A stretch of 64,000 nt of DNA from Olleya marilimosa CAM030. Lineage in GTDB: Bacteria > Bacteroidota > Bacteroidia > Flavobacteriales > Flavobacteriaceae. Below, in pieces: positions 28,694 through 36,571 of this stretch (position 1 is its first letter; each line of letters begins with the position of its first letter). The DNA is taken from NCBI RefSeq assembly GCF_000518485.1, contig NZ_JADR01000002.1, forward strand, positions 358,586 to 422,585, written 5' to 3'. Below the pieces are notes generated by a model that ran no database searches, was not told the DNA's origin, and saw only the letters and a list, made by a program, of their open reading frames with translations. A program made the position numbers and the translations under genes.

Positions 28694-29284
28694 TTATACG
28701 TGTTTTCCAACCTCAAAACCATGTTTACCTAAGTATTGGTTTCCGCTATCAATAGCATCTTTTTCTAAGGTTGTTCCCATACTATCATTCCATCTGTTTA
28801 AGTATCCAAATAAAGAGATTACACCAAGCATTTCTACAATTTCACCTTCATCCCAATGTTCGTGTAAACGTGCTTTAATAGTTTTGTCTACTTGATTTGG
28901 TACTTGACTTGCAGCTAAGCTAAAGTCTAAAGCAGCGCGTTCTGCATCATTAAAAGCAGGATGTGTACGGTATTCCCAAATGTTATCTAATTGTTCTTGT
29001 TCTGCGCCATAACGCTCTGCAGCTCTAATAGCATGTGCTTGGCAATATCTGCAACCTGTAGCATTACTACTTACCCATGCAATCATTCGTTTTAAGGCAG
29101 AGGTGACACGACCTTCATTAGCCATAACCGCTTTGTTTAAATTGATAAAGGCTTTACTTATAGCAGGTCTACGTTGCATAGTTAATACCGAATTTGGACA
29201 AAATCCAAGAGTCTCGTTAAAGAAAGTCGCCAATTCTTTAGTTTCTAAATCGTAATCTGCTGTTAAAGGTGTTACTAATGGCAT
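28694..29284 (-). CDS. Carboxymuconolactone decarboxylase/AhpD-like protein
   Basis: A 196-residue all-helical protein with the AhpD redox motif GCRYCQAH (Cys78, Cys81, His84), which in AhpD supports peroxidase-linked electron transfer. The preceding ALKRMIAWVSSNATG and the later HEHWDEGEIVEMLGVISLFGYLNRWND are typical of the family. A role in peroxide or thiol chemistry is inferred. It is divergent from an OsmC gene, and the 61-base gap carries nested inverted repeats that could regulate both. Ordinary length, no signal peptide. Confidence 0.9.
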   Translation of the reverse strand: MPLVTPLTADYDLETKELATFFNETLGFCPNSVLTMQRRPAISKAFINLNKAVMANEGRVTSALKRMIAWVSSNATGCRYCQAHAIRAAERYGAEQEQLDNIWEYRTHPAFNDAERAALDFSLAASQVPNQVDKTIKARLHEHWDEGEIVEMLGVISLFGYLNRWNDSMGTTLEKDAIDSGNQYLGKHGFEVGKHV

Positions 29285-29286
29285 CG

Positions 29287-29336
29287 TTTTTTCGTTTTTA
29301 AATAGTATTTTTGATTGATATCAATAAACGAAAAAA
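29287..29336. promoter_or_regulatory. Nested inverted repeats in the divergent AhpD-like/OsmC promoter region
   Basis: Outer arms TTTTTTCGTTT (29287-29297) and AAACGAAAAAA (29326-29336) enclose the perfect palindrome ATTGATATCAAT (29314-29325). Together they fill nearly the whole 61-base gap between the two start codons. The arrangement suggests a shared operator. Confidence 0.6.
29306..29313 (+). promoter_or_regulatory. -7 box of the OsmC gene
   Basis: TATTTTTG fits TAnnTTTG and abuts the ATTGATATCAAT palindrome, so a bound protein would block it. Confidence 0.45.
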
Positions 29337-29345
29337 TATTCAATT

Positions 29346-29765
29346 ATGTCGCATAAAATTACAACCAATTGGAAAGGAAACATGTTGTTTGATTCTGATA
29401 ACCCAAGTGGTCATCATGTTTTAATGGATACAGATGTAGAAGGCAAAGCGCGTGAAGGACTATCTCCAAAAGCCTTAATGTTATCGTCCTTAGCAGGCTG
29501 TACTGGATTAGATGTGGTATCTATTTTAGATAAAATGAAAATTGATAACTATGATTTAAAAATGGAAGTGGAAGGTTTGTTAACCGACGAGCATCCTAAA
29601 TATTATCATACCGTAATTTTAGACTATCACTTTACAGGTAAAGATTTAAACCAAGAAAAAATAAACAGAGCAGTACAATTATCTATCGATAAATATTGTG
29701 GTGTAATGGAGATGTTTAGACGATTTGCAGAGGTTAAAACCAATGTGCATTTTCATAATAAGTAA
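29346..29765 (+). CDS. OsmC/Ohr-family peroxiredoxin-like protein
   Basis: A 139-residue cytoplasmic protein with both reactive cysteines of the family: Cys52 in SSLAGCTGLDVV and Cys118 in DKYCGVMEMF. Such proteins reduce organic hydroperoxides with lipoylated or other dithiol partners. The central helix DVVSILDKMKI and the HTVILDYHFTG strand are normal. Divergent from the AhpD-like gene with a shared palindromic promoter region, which supports a joint role in peroxide handling (inference). recJ follows after 48 bases and could be cotranscribed. Confidence 0.92.
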   Translation: MSHKITTNWKGNMLFDSDNPSGHHVLMDTDVEGKAREGLSPKALMLSSLAGCTGLDVVSILDKMKIDNYDLKMEVEGLLTDEHPKYYHTVILDYHFTGKDLNQEKINRAVQLSIDKYCGVMEMFRRFAEVKTNVHFHNK

Positions 29766-29813
29766 TTTTATTATTTAAAAAAGAGTCTAATTTATTTATT
29801 CTAAATCCATGAC

Positions 29814-31505
29814 ATGCGCTGGACTTTAAAACCAAAACCCAATCCTGAAACCGTTAAGTCATTAGCGGATAGTTTGCAAATTGATGTACCCATTGCGTCA
29901 CTTTTAGTACAACGTGGTATTGAAAACTTTGAGGACGCTAAATCTTTTTTTAGACCTAGTTTAGACCATTTGCATGATCCATATTTAATGAAAGATATGG
30001 ATAAAGCTGTAGTTAGAATACAACAAGCTATTACTAATAATGAAAATATATTGGTATATGGCGATTATGATGTAGATGGTACGACTTCTGTCGCGTTAAT
30101 GTCTTCCTATTTAAAAACAAAAACATCATTAGTTGCGACTTATATTCCAGACAGATATGAAGAAGGTTATGGCGTGTCTTATCAAGGTATTGACTTTGCA
30201 GAAGACAACGACTTTAGTCTAATAATAGCATTAGATTGTGGTGTAAAAGCGGTAGATAAAGTCGCTTACGCAAAACAAAAAAATATAGATTTTATAATCT
30301 GTGATCACCATAGACCAGGAGCTGTAATCCCAAATGCAGTCGCAGTTTTAGATCCAAAACAAGCAGATTGTAATTATCCTTATAAAGAGTTATGTGGTTG
30401 CGGTGTTGGATTTAAATTAATTCAGGCTTTAGCCAAAAAGGATGGTGAAACTATTGATGATTTACTTCCGTATTTAGATTTAGTAGCGACTGCAATTGGT
30501 GCAGATATTGTTCCCATTACTGGGGAAAACAGAGTGCTAGCTTATCATGGTTTAAAAGTGGTTAATCAAAAGTCTAGAGCTGGATTTAAAGCGATTATCA
30601 ATCAGCTTAAAAAAGAGACTTTAACTATTACAGATGTTGTGTTTACTATTGCGCCTCGTATTAATGCTGCAGGACGTATGAAACATGGACAATATGCGGT
30701 TGACTTATTAACTGAAGTTGATTTTGATACAGCGGTTACTTATGCTGAAGAAATAGAAGCATTTAACGCTGATCGACGTGAAACGGATAAAACCATTACA
30801 GTGGAAGCATTAGCACAAATTATTGAAAACAAAGAGGAACAAAGACTAACCTCTGTAGTGTATCAAGAGGATTGGCACAAAGGGGTTATTGGGATTGTCG
30901 CTTCAAGACTAATTGAAACATATTACAGACCAACTTTAGTGTTTACTAAAAGTGGAGACAAATTAGCAGCCTCTGCAAGATCTGTGTCTGGATTTGATGT
31001 TTATAATGCTCTAGAGGCTTGTAGTGAGCATATCGAACAGTTTGGAGGTCATATGTATGCAGCGGGTTTAACGCTTAAAGAAGAAAACTACGAAGCCTTT
31101 AAACAAGCGTTTGAAGATGAGGTTTCTAAAACCATTGATAAAAATTTGTTAACACCAGAAATTAAAATTGATACCACTTTAGAGCTGAGTGCTATTGACG
31201 ATAAATTTTGGCGCATTATTAAACAGTTTGCACCTTTTGGACCAGGAAATATGACGCCTATTTTTATGACCGAAGATTTAAAAGATACTGGTTATGGTAA
31301 ATGTGTTGGAGAAGATGATAAACATATTAGATGTACTGTGACCCAATCTGGCAGAGAAAAATTTGTGTGTATTGGTTTTAATTTAGGTAACAAATTAAAC
31401 CTTATAAAAGATAAAAAACGTTTTAAAGCAGTCTATTCTGTAGACGAAAATCATTGGCAAGGCAATGTGTCTTTGCAATTAAAATTAAGAGATTTAAAAG
31501 AATAA
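29814..31505 (+). CDS. recJ: Single-stranded-DNA-specific exonuclease
   Basis: Degrades single-stranded DNA 5'-3' in recombination and mismatch repair. The DHH phosphoesterase domain shows YGDYDVDGTTS (Asp84, 86, 88), ALDCGVKA and CDHHRPG (DHH at 164-166). The DHHA1 domain has ARSVSGFDVYNALEAC and FGGHMYAAGLTL, and an OB-like C-terminus follows (CVGEDDKHIRCTV). At 563 residues it is of normal length. It starts a pair with the MFS gene, which follows one base after its stop. Confidence 0.96.
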   Translation: MRWTLKPKPNPETVKSLADSLQIDVPIASLLVQRGIENFEDAKSFFRPSLDHLHDPYLMKDMDKAVVRIQQAITNNENILVYGDYDVDGTTSVALMSSYLKTKTSLVATYIPDRYEEGYGVSYQGIDFAEDNDFSLIIALDCGVKAVDKVAYAKQKNIDFIICDHHRPGAVIPNAVAVLDPKQADCNYPYKELCGCGVGFKLIQALAKKDGETIDDLLPYLDLVATAIGADIVPITGENRVLAYHGLKVVNQKSRAGFKAIINQLKKETLTITDVVFTIAPRINAAGRMKHGQYAVDLLTEVDFDTAVTYAEEIEAFNADRRETDKTITVEALAQIIENKEEQRLTSVVYQEDWHKGVIGIVASRLIETYYRPTLVFTKSGDKLAASARSVSGFDVYNALEACSEHIEQFGGHMYAAGLTLKEENYEAFKQAFEDEVSKTIDKNLLTPEIKIDTTLELSAIDDKFWRIIKQFAPFGPGNMTPIFMTEDLKDTGYGKCVGEDDKHIRCTVTQSGREKFVCIGFNLGNKLNLIKDKKRFKAVYSVDENHWQGNVSLQLKLRDLKE

Positions 31506-31506
31506 T

Positions 31507-32778
31507 ATGGCTAAAAATGATCCATACGCAGCATTAAGAATTAGAGAGTTTAATATCTTTTTATTATTAAGATTTGCTTTAGTTTTTGGTTGGTCCATGC
31601 AATTTATTGTAATTGAATGGGAAGTCTACACATTAACAAAAGATCCTTTGTATTTGGGGTTAATTGGTTTAATGGAAATTATACCTGCTTTTACTATGGC
31701 TTTATTTGCAGGTCATATTGTAGATCAAAGAGAAAAACGAAATTTGTTAGCGCTATGCATCGCTGCATTTTCGTTAATTAGTTTGGGCTTGTTTTTATTG
31801 ACTTGGGACAAAATTGTTGCCAATTGGGAAACTACTACTATTTTATATTGTATTTATGCTTTAGTCTTTTTTGGAGGTTTTTTACGATCGTTTTTTGGCC
31901 CTACTATTTTCTCATTAATCGCTTTATTAGTTCCAAAAAAAATCTATCCTAATGCTGCAACTTGGAGTAGTAGCACCTGGAAAGCAGCAACAGTTTTAGG
32001 AGCCTTATTTGGTGGGTTTTTTATAGGTTGGATTGGTGTCGCTAGTACATTATGTATTGTATTTATTTTAGTGGCATTAGCTTTTGTAATTACATTTCAG
32101 ATAAAAAAGAAGCCTATTTTAAATCCTAATATTGGCGAATCTGTAAAGGAAAGCTTAAAGGTTGGACTTAAATTTGTATTTAATAATAAGGCTATTTTAG
32201 GCGCATTGTCTTTAGACATGATTGCAGTTTTATTTGGTGGTGCAGTTGCTTTATTGTCTGTGTTTGCACAAGATATTTTACATGTTGGTCCAAAGGGATT
32301 TGGTATTTTAAATGCATCAATATCCATTGGTAGTATCTTAACTATGTTTATTACAACCTATTTGCCAGTAAATAAAAATGCAGGTAAAAAATTATTAATT
32401 TCTATTTTTGGTTTTGGGGTTTGTATTATCATTTTTGGAATGTCCAAACTGTTTTGGGTTAGTGTTGCAGCTTTATTTTTTTCTGGTGTAACGGATGGTG
32501 TATCTATGGTAATACGTCAAACGATTTTACAATTAAAAACACCTGACCATATGCGTGGTCGTGTAGCCTCTGTAAACAGTATGTTTGTTGGATCGTCTAA
32601 CGAGCTTGGAGCTTTTGAAAGCGGTATTGCTGCCAAGTATTTAGGTGGTGCTGCTAGAGCTGTAATTTTTGGAGGAGTAATGACGCTATTGACTGTAGTT
32701 GCTATTGGTGCAAAAAATAAAACCTTAAGAAACTTAGATTTAACTAAGGATATTGAAGACCATGAAAAGGAGGATTAA
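31507..32778 (+). CDS. Major facilitator superfamily exporter (EntS-like)
   Basis: A 423-residue inner-membrane carrier with about 12 membrane helices. The loop between helices 2 and 3 (AGHIVDQREKRNLLA) is the MFS signature, and the C-terminal half has TPDHMRGRVASVNSM, typical of the MFS_3/enterobactin-exporter-like group. Substrate is unknown. It directly follows recJ, though no functional link is evident. Its stop codon shares TTAA with the stop of the convergent lpxH-type gene. Confidence 0.9.
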   Translation: MAKNDPYAALRIREFNIFLLLRFALVFGWSMQFIVIEWEVYTLTKDPLYLGLIGLMEIIPAFTMALFAGHIVDQREKRNLLALCIAAFSLISLGLFLLTWDKIVANWETTTILYCIYALVFFGGFLRSFFGPTIFSLIALLVPKKIYPNAATWSSSTWKAATVLGALFGGFFIGWIGVASTLCIVFILVALAFVITFQIKKKPILNPNIGESVKESLKVGLKFVFNNKAILGALSLDMIAVLFGGAVALLSVFAQDILHVGPKGFGILNASISIGSILTMFITTYLPVNKNAGKKLLISIFGFGVCIIIFGMSKLFWVSVAALFFSGVTDGVSMVIRQTILQLKTPDHMRGRVASVNSMFVGSSNELGAFESGIAAKYLGGAARAVIFGGVMTLLTVVAIGAKNKTLRNLDLTKDIEDHEKED

Positions 32779-33530
32779 TACTCTTTTAACTCCATGTTTT
32801 CGCCATCAAAAACACCATAGGTAAAGTACTGTATCCAATCGCCTAGATTAACGTATTTAGAGTTATTACCTAAGTCTATGTTTAATGGTAAATGTCTGTG
32901 TCCAAAGACAAAGTAATCACGATGTTTAGTCTCTAATTTGCGTTTGCAGTATTGTACTAACCACTCTTTATCGTTTCCTAAAAATTTAGCATCATCGTCA
33001 CCAGAGATCATTTTATTTTTTACTGACATGTATTGTCCTAAGCGTAAAGCAAAATCTGGGTGTAATAAACGTTGGAATAACCATTTAGCAATAGGATTGG
33101 TAAAGACTTTTTTCATGCGTTTGTACCCTTTGTCTTCTGGTCCTAAACCGTCTCCATGTCCTATAAAAAAGGTTTTGTTGTTAAAGGTAAACTCTTTTGG
33201 TTTGTGGTAAACTGGTATGTTTAATTCTTCTTCAAAGTAGCCATCCATCCATAAGTCATGGTTGCCTACAAAGTAATAAATTGGGATTCCGGAGTCACTA
33301 ATTTGGGCTAATTTACCTAAAGTTCGGGTAAATCCTTTTGGTATTACGCGTTTATATTCCATCCAAAAATCAAACATATCACCTAACAAAAATATTGCTG
33401 CTGCATCGTCTTTGACCATATCTAACCATGCGACAAACTTTTTTTCGCGAGGTAAGGATAGCTCTTTTGTTGGTGCGCCTAAATGGTTGTCTGAGGCGAA
33501 ATATATTTTTTTTCCTTTTGGAATTTGCAT
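32775..33530 (-). CDS. lpxH: UDP-2,3-diacylglucosamine diphosphatase-type metallophosphoesterase
   Basis: Probably hydrolyses UDP-2,3-diacylglucosamine to lipid X in lipid A synthesis at the inner membrane. Metal-binding motifs are visible: FASDNHLG (Asp14, His16; the usual text is SDxHL), LLGDMFDFW (Asp51), VGNHDLWMD (Asn90, His91), GHGDGLG and FGHRHLP. At 251 residues it is close to the LpxH length. The DNHLG spelling and missing biochemical evidence leave room for a related UDP-sugar hydrolase. A 92-base repeat lies upstream, between it and the queD-type gene. Confidence 0.88.
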   Translation of the reverse strand: MQIPKGKKIYFASDNHLGAPTKELSLPREKKFVAWLDMVKDDAAAIFLLGDMFDFWMEYKRVIPKGFTRTLGKLAQISDSGIPIYYFVGNHDLWMDGYFEEELNIPVYHKPKEFTFNNKTFFIGHGDGLGPEDKGYKRMKKVFTNPIAKWLFQRLLHPDFALRLGQYMSVKNKMISGDDDAKFLGNDKEWLVQYCKRKLETKHRDYFVFGHRHLPLNIDLGNNSKYVNLGDWIQYFTYGVFDGENMELKEY

Positions 33531-33578
33531 GTGGTAAAGATAACTATTTCTTGATTATGCCTATTGTTAGCAGGTGTG

Positions 33579-33670
33579 TGCGTTAGCGATTGATACGGTA
33601 TCCTTTTTTGTGCGCGCTTATGCGCAAAAAAGATATAGTGGAAAGCGCGACCCTTGTGGTAACGCCCAAA
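33579..33670 (-). repeat. 92-base structured intergenic repeat, copy B
   Basis: On the minus strand it starts 4 bases after the queD-type stop codon with TTTGGGCGTTACCACAAGGG and ends CGCTAACGCA. It matches copy A (59303-59394) at 85 of 92 positions without gaps by my count. It holds an inner hairpin (TGCGC and GCGCA around ATAAGC, extended by T/A runs). Its ends carry the short inverted pair GCGTTA/TAACGC. No coding potential is seen. Confidence 0.92.
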
Positions 33671-33674
33671 ATAT

Positions 33675-34127
33675 TTATTGGTTATCGCTAGCGTACCATT
33701 GTGCGTAACTGGTTGCGGTTTCGGATAGTTTTAGTGAGTGTAATTTGATGTTGTTTGGTAAACGGTCTTGTATTTTTTGTGCAAAATCGATGACCATCAT
33801 TTCGCTGGTTGGTTGGTAGTTTACCAATAATACATTGTGACCTCTGTCTTGAAGCTCTTTGGCTAAATCGACATGTGGTGTATTTTTGTTAAATACGGTT
33901 GCGTGATCAAAGACGTCTACTATGTCTTCTTTTACTATTTTTTTTAGGTCTGTAAAGTCTATTACCATTCCAAACTTTACATTATTACTGTCAGAAATTG
34001 GTGTACCTATTACTGTTACGTCTAGTTTGTAGCTGTGTCCATGGACATTTTTACACTTTCCGTCATATCCATAAAGTGCGTGTCCAGTCTCGAAAGTAAA
34101 TTGTTTTGTAATGCGAATCTTGCTCAT
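33675..34127 (-). CDS. queD: 6-carboxytetrahydropterin synthase (QueD/PTPS family)
   Basis: Converts dihydroneopterin triphosphate to 6-carboxytetrahydropterin in queuosine/7-deazapurine synthesis. Zinc ligands His16 (FETGHALY), His29 and His31 (NVHGHSY), and the catalytic Cys25 (GKCKN) are visible, as is the FDHATVFN catalytic Asp/His segment. The usual PTAEN motif reads PTSEMM here. At 150 residues it has the expected length. No other queuosine genes are nearby. A 92-base repeat follows 4 bases after its stop and probably forms its 3' end. Confidence 0.9.
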   Translation of the reverse strand: MSKIRITKQFTFETGHALYGYDGKCKNVHGHSYKLDVTVIGTPISDSNNVKFGMVIDFTDLKKIVKEDIVDVFDHATVFNKNTPHVDLAKELQDRGHNVLLVNYQPTSEMMVIDFAQKIQDRLPNNIKLHSLKLSETATSYAQWYASDNQ

Positions 34128-34146
34128 TAACCAAGGTTTTATTGCG

Positions 34147-34154
34147 CAAAGATA
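34147..34154 (-). promoter_or_regulatory. -7 box of the queD-type gene
   Basis: TATCTTTG on the minus strand fits TAnnTTTG, 20 bases before the ATG. The -33 element is not clear. Confidence 0.4.
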
Positions 34155-34185
34155 TTGAATTTGTAAAAGCGAAAGGTTATTAGGT

Positions 34186-34193
34186 TACATTTG
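34186..34193 (+). promoter_or_regulatory. -7 box of the 2OG-Fe(II) oxygenase gene
   Basis: TACATTTG fits TAnnTTTG, with a TTTG 22 bases upstream (34160-34163), slightly wider than the usual 19-20 spacing. It is 27 bases before the ATG. Confidence 0.5.
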
Positions 34194-34220
34194 CGCACTT
34201 TTTTAAATATAAAATAGGTT

Positions 34221-34862
34221 ATGAATCAGATTTTTGAGGCTTTAGATTTTGTTGAAAATCCATTGTATGAGCAAATTATAGAGGATATTGCTAAACAAAA
34301 ATTTACGATTATTGATGATTTTTTTTCTGCTGAAGAGGTTGATGCTTTAAGAGCTTCTATACTTGATAAGTATGAAGAGGATGCTTTTAAAAAGGCTGCT
34401 ATTGGTAATAAATTTGATGAGGTTATTGTTAAATCTATTAGAGGTGATGTGATTTTATGGATTGAGGAGGCTAAATCTAATATTGCGGAATCCTTGTTTT
34501 TTAATAAGATTAATGATTTGGTTGGTTATTTAAATAAAACATGTTTTTTAGGAATTTTACACAAAGAGTTTCATTATGCGATTTATCCAAAGTCTACATA
34601 TTACAAACGACATTTGGATACGTTTAAAAATGATGATAGACGTAAATTGTCCTTTGTGTGTTATTTAAACCATGAAGATTGGCAGCCAGAAAATGGTGGC
34701 GAATTGGTATTGTATCTAGACGATAATGGTCAAGAGGTTGAAAAGGCAATCTATCCTTTTCCTGGTCGTGTGGTTATTTTTGAAAGTCAAATTTTAGAAC
34801 ACGAAGTTAAACCAGTAAATACTAAAAGATTAAGTATTACTGGTTGGCTTAAAACGCGTTAA
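34221..34862 (+). CDS. 2-oxoglutarate/Fe(II)-dependent dioxygenase (prolyl 4-hydroxylase-like)
   Basis: A 213-residue cytoplasmic oxygenase with the double-stranded beta-helix iron triad: His131 and Asp133 in KRHLDTF and His194 in ILEHEV, with Arg203 (KRLSITGW) as the likely 2-oxoglutarate salt bridge. NGGELVLYL and FPGRVVIFES match the prolyl 4-hydroxylase alpha-type fold. The target may be a protein proline, for example in translation, but this is not shown by the sequence. It ends immediately before the stop of a tiny convergent ORF. Confidence 0.9.
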   Translation: MNQIFEALDFVENPLYEQIIEDIAKQKFTIIDDFFSAEEVDALRASILDKYEEDAFKKAAIGNKFDEVIVKSIRGDVILWIEEAKSNIAESLFFNKINDLVGYLNKTCFLGILHKEFHYAIYPKSTYYKRHLDTFKNDDRRKLSFVCYLNHEDWQPENGGELVLYLDDNGQEVEKAIYPFPGRVVIFESQILEHEVKPVNTKRLSITGWLKTR

Positions 34863-34946
34863 TTAGCGTCTTCGGTTACGCATTTTATTATAGAAATAGG
34901 CTATAATTACAAATAATGCTAGTAATGGAAAAATTAAATTGCTCAT
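34863..34946 (-). CDS. 27-residue single-span membrane peptide
   Basis: A tiny ORF: MSNLIFPLLALFVIIAYFYN followed by the basic tail KMRNRRR. One hydrophobic segment then a positive tail predicts an N-out, C-in membrane peptide. It starts 4 bases after the stop of another small membrane ORF, and its stop abuts the convergent oxygenase gene. Tight packing between two real genes and the ideal membrane-peptide composition favour real coding, but 84 bases could be chance. No homologue is recognised. Confidence 0.5.
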   Translation of the reverse strand: MSNLIFPLLALFVIIAYFYNKMRNRRR

Positions 34947-34950
34947 AATT

Positions 34951-35118
34951 TTAAGACTCTTTGTTACGGTTTTTATTGTATCTGTAAAGTAAATAAGCTA
35001 ATACTACTAAGATAAATAGTGGTAAATATGACCCAATTAAAATACCGATTTGATAATTGTCATCTGGCGCATTTTTTATCTTGTCTTCAATATTGACTTG
35101 TAGTAAGCTTAATAACAT
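34951..35118 (-). CDS. 55-residue single-span membrane protein
   Basis: A small ORF: about 25 polar residues (VNIEDKIKNAPDDNYQIG), then one membrane segment (ILIGSYLPLFILVVLAYLLY) and a basic tail (RYNKNRNKES). It sits 22 bases downstream of the MATE gene on the same strand and 4 bases before the 27-residue ORF, so the three are probably cotranscribed. Function is unknown; it could be a pump accessory peptide (speculation). Confidence 0.6.
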   Translation of the reverse strand: MLLSLLQVNIEDKIKNAPDDNYQIGILIGSYLPLFILVVLAYLLYRYNKNRNKES

Positions 35119-35140
35119 AATATTTTATTAAGTTGTAAAG

Positions 35141-36475
35141 TTAGTTGTTTTGTGCAAGAGGCAAAAATTGTTTTCTAAATTTTATAATTAACGGAAATCC
35201 ACGTGCTATAATCCATAAAGTAAAGGCTATAAATATACCATGGAGTTTTAAATTGTAATAATCTGCAATAAACAGTACAGGTAAAAATACGACACAAGTG
35301 GATAGAAGTAATAGGTTACGTAGGTCTTTCATTTTACCTAAACCTTTAAACATACCATCAAATATAAAGGCTAAAGCACATAAGGGTTGCATGGCTAATA
35401 CCATCCAAAAAACACTATAAAAGGTTTTTAAAACTTCGGGTTCCTTTGTAAAAAGTCTTCCGATAGGATAATAAAAAACTGCTCCAATAATAGCGACAAG
35501 TCCGCCTAGATAAATCCCATATTTAATTAGTCTTTGACTTAAGCTTAGTAAATCTTTATAATTTTTTTGACCATATAGTTTGCCAGACAATATGTTTCCT
35601 GCACTTGCATAACCATCAATTATAAAGGCTCCTAAAAACCATAAGTTTATTGCAATAGTGTAAGCAGCAATATAGTTTTTACCATAACCTGTGGCATATT
35701 TTGTAGCAAAATATAACGTGATATTTAACGCTAGTGTGCGTACAAATAAGTTTAGTATCATTATTGCAAAATTGCCAATTTGTTTGTTTAATGGGAATTT
35801 AACCCGAAGTGGAATATTAGTTTTGATTAATAGTAGATAGCCAGATAGTAATGCCATAATTATTTGTGCAATTACACTTGCATAAGCAGCACCTTTAATG
35901 TGCATAGGTTGCAGTATACCATCAATACCATAAACAAGTACAAAGTCTAAAATTACATTTAAAAACGCACCAATAATTGCAATTACCATTGGATAGTACG
36001 TGTTTTGTAACCCTCTAAAGGTGCCAAAAACTGCGATTACAAATAATGTAAAAGGAAAGCCAAAGACTCTAATTTTATAGTAATCAACGCTATAATCTAA
36101 GATTAGTCCTGAGGCATTATAAAGTTTAAATATTTGAGATGTAAATGGATATGTTGTAGCTATAATAACTAGGCTTAATGAAGTAATTAAAAAAATAGCT
36201 TGTGCAGGTAAATCCTTAACTTGGTCTAATTTATTAGCTCCAAGATGCTGTGATATAATAGACGAAATAGCACTTCTAGTCTGACCCAATATCCAAATTA
36301 ACATGGATAAAAATGTGGTAACAATACCAATCGCAGCTAAGGACTCAGTTGGATTAACTTGCACATTTCCAACAACAGCAGCATCAGTTAAGGATAAAAT
36401 AGGCTCTGATATACCAGCAATAAGTGCTGGAATGGCCAATTTATTTATATGTTTTAAACTAATGGAAGTGCTCAA
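35141..36475 (-). CDS. MATE-family efflux transporter (DinF-like branch)
   Basis: A 444-residue carrier with 12 predicted helices in two similar halves. The start INKLAIPALIAGISEPILSLTDAAVVG is the usual MATE helix 1 pattern, with the LGANKLDQVKDLPAQAIFL loop after helix 2 and FGTFRGLQNTYYPMVIAIIGAFLNVILDFVLVYG in the N-half. It probably exports cationic drugs or metabolites against sodium or protons; the substrate is unknown. Two tiny membrane ORFs follow on the same strand. Confidence 0.92.
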   Translation of the reverse strand: MSTSISLKHINKLAIPALIAGISEPILSLTDAAVVGNVQVNPTESLAAIGIVTTFLSMLIWILGQTRSAISSIISQHLGANKLDQVKDLPAQAIFLITSLSLVIIATTYPFTSQIFKLYNASGLILDYSVDYYKIRVFGFPFTLFVIAVFGTFRGLQNTYYPMVIAIIGAFLNVILDFVLVYGIDGILQPMHIKGAAYASVIAQIIMALLSGYLLLIKTNIPLRVKFPLNKQIGNFAIMILNLFVRTLALNITLYFATKYATGYGKNYIAAYTIAINLWFLGAFIIDGYASAGNILSGKLYGQKNYKDLLSLSQRLIKYGIYLGGLVAIIGAVFYYPIGRLFTKEPEVLKTFYSVFWMVLAMQPLCALAFIFDGMFKGLGKMKDLRNLLLLSTCVVFLPVLFIADYYNLKLHGIFIAFTLWIIARGFPLIIKFRKQFLPLAQNN

Positions 36476-36543
36476 AATTTGTATTAAAAATGATTTTGTA
36501 AAGGTCGTAAAAGATAATGGAAGTTTTTGTGAAGAAAAATCTG

Positions 36544-36551
36544 TATTTTTG
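36544..36551 (+). promoter_or_regulatory. -7 box of the universal stress protein gene
   Basis: TATTTTTG fits TAnnTTTG, 20 bases before the ATG. The nearest TTTG upstream has only a 14-base spacing, so the -33 element is uncertain. Confidence 0.4.
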
Positions 36552-36571
36552 ATTTCTAAACACTCTTTTAT

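Noticed and set aside
33531..33674. Insertion sequence remnant between the lpxH-type and queD-type genes
   Set aside because: The 92-base repeat has no transposase, no target duplication that I can see and only 6-base inverted ends.
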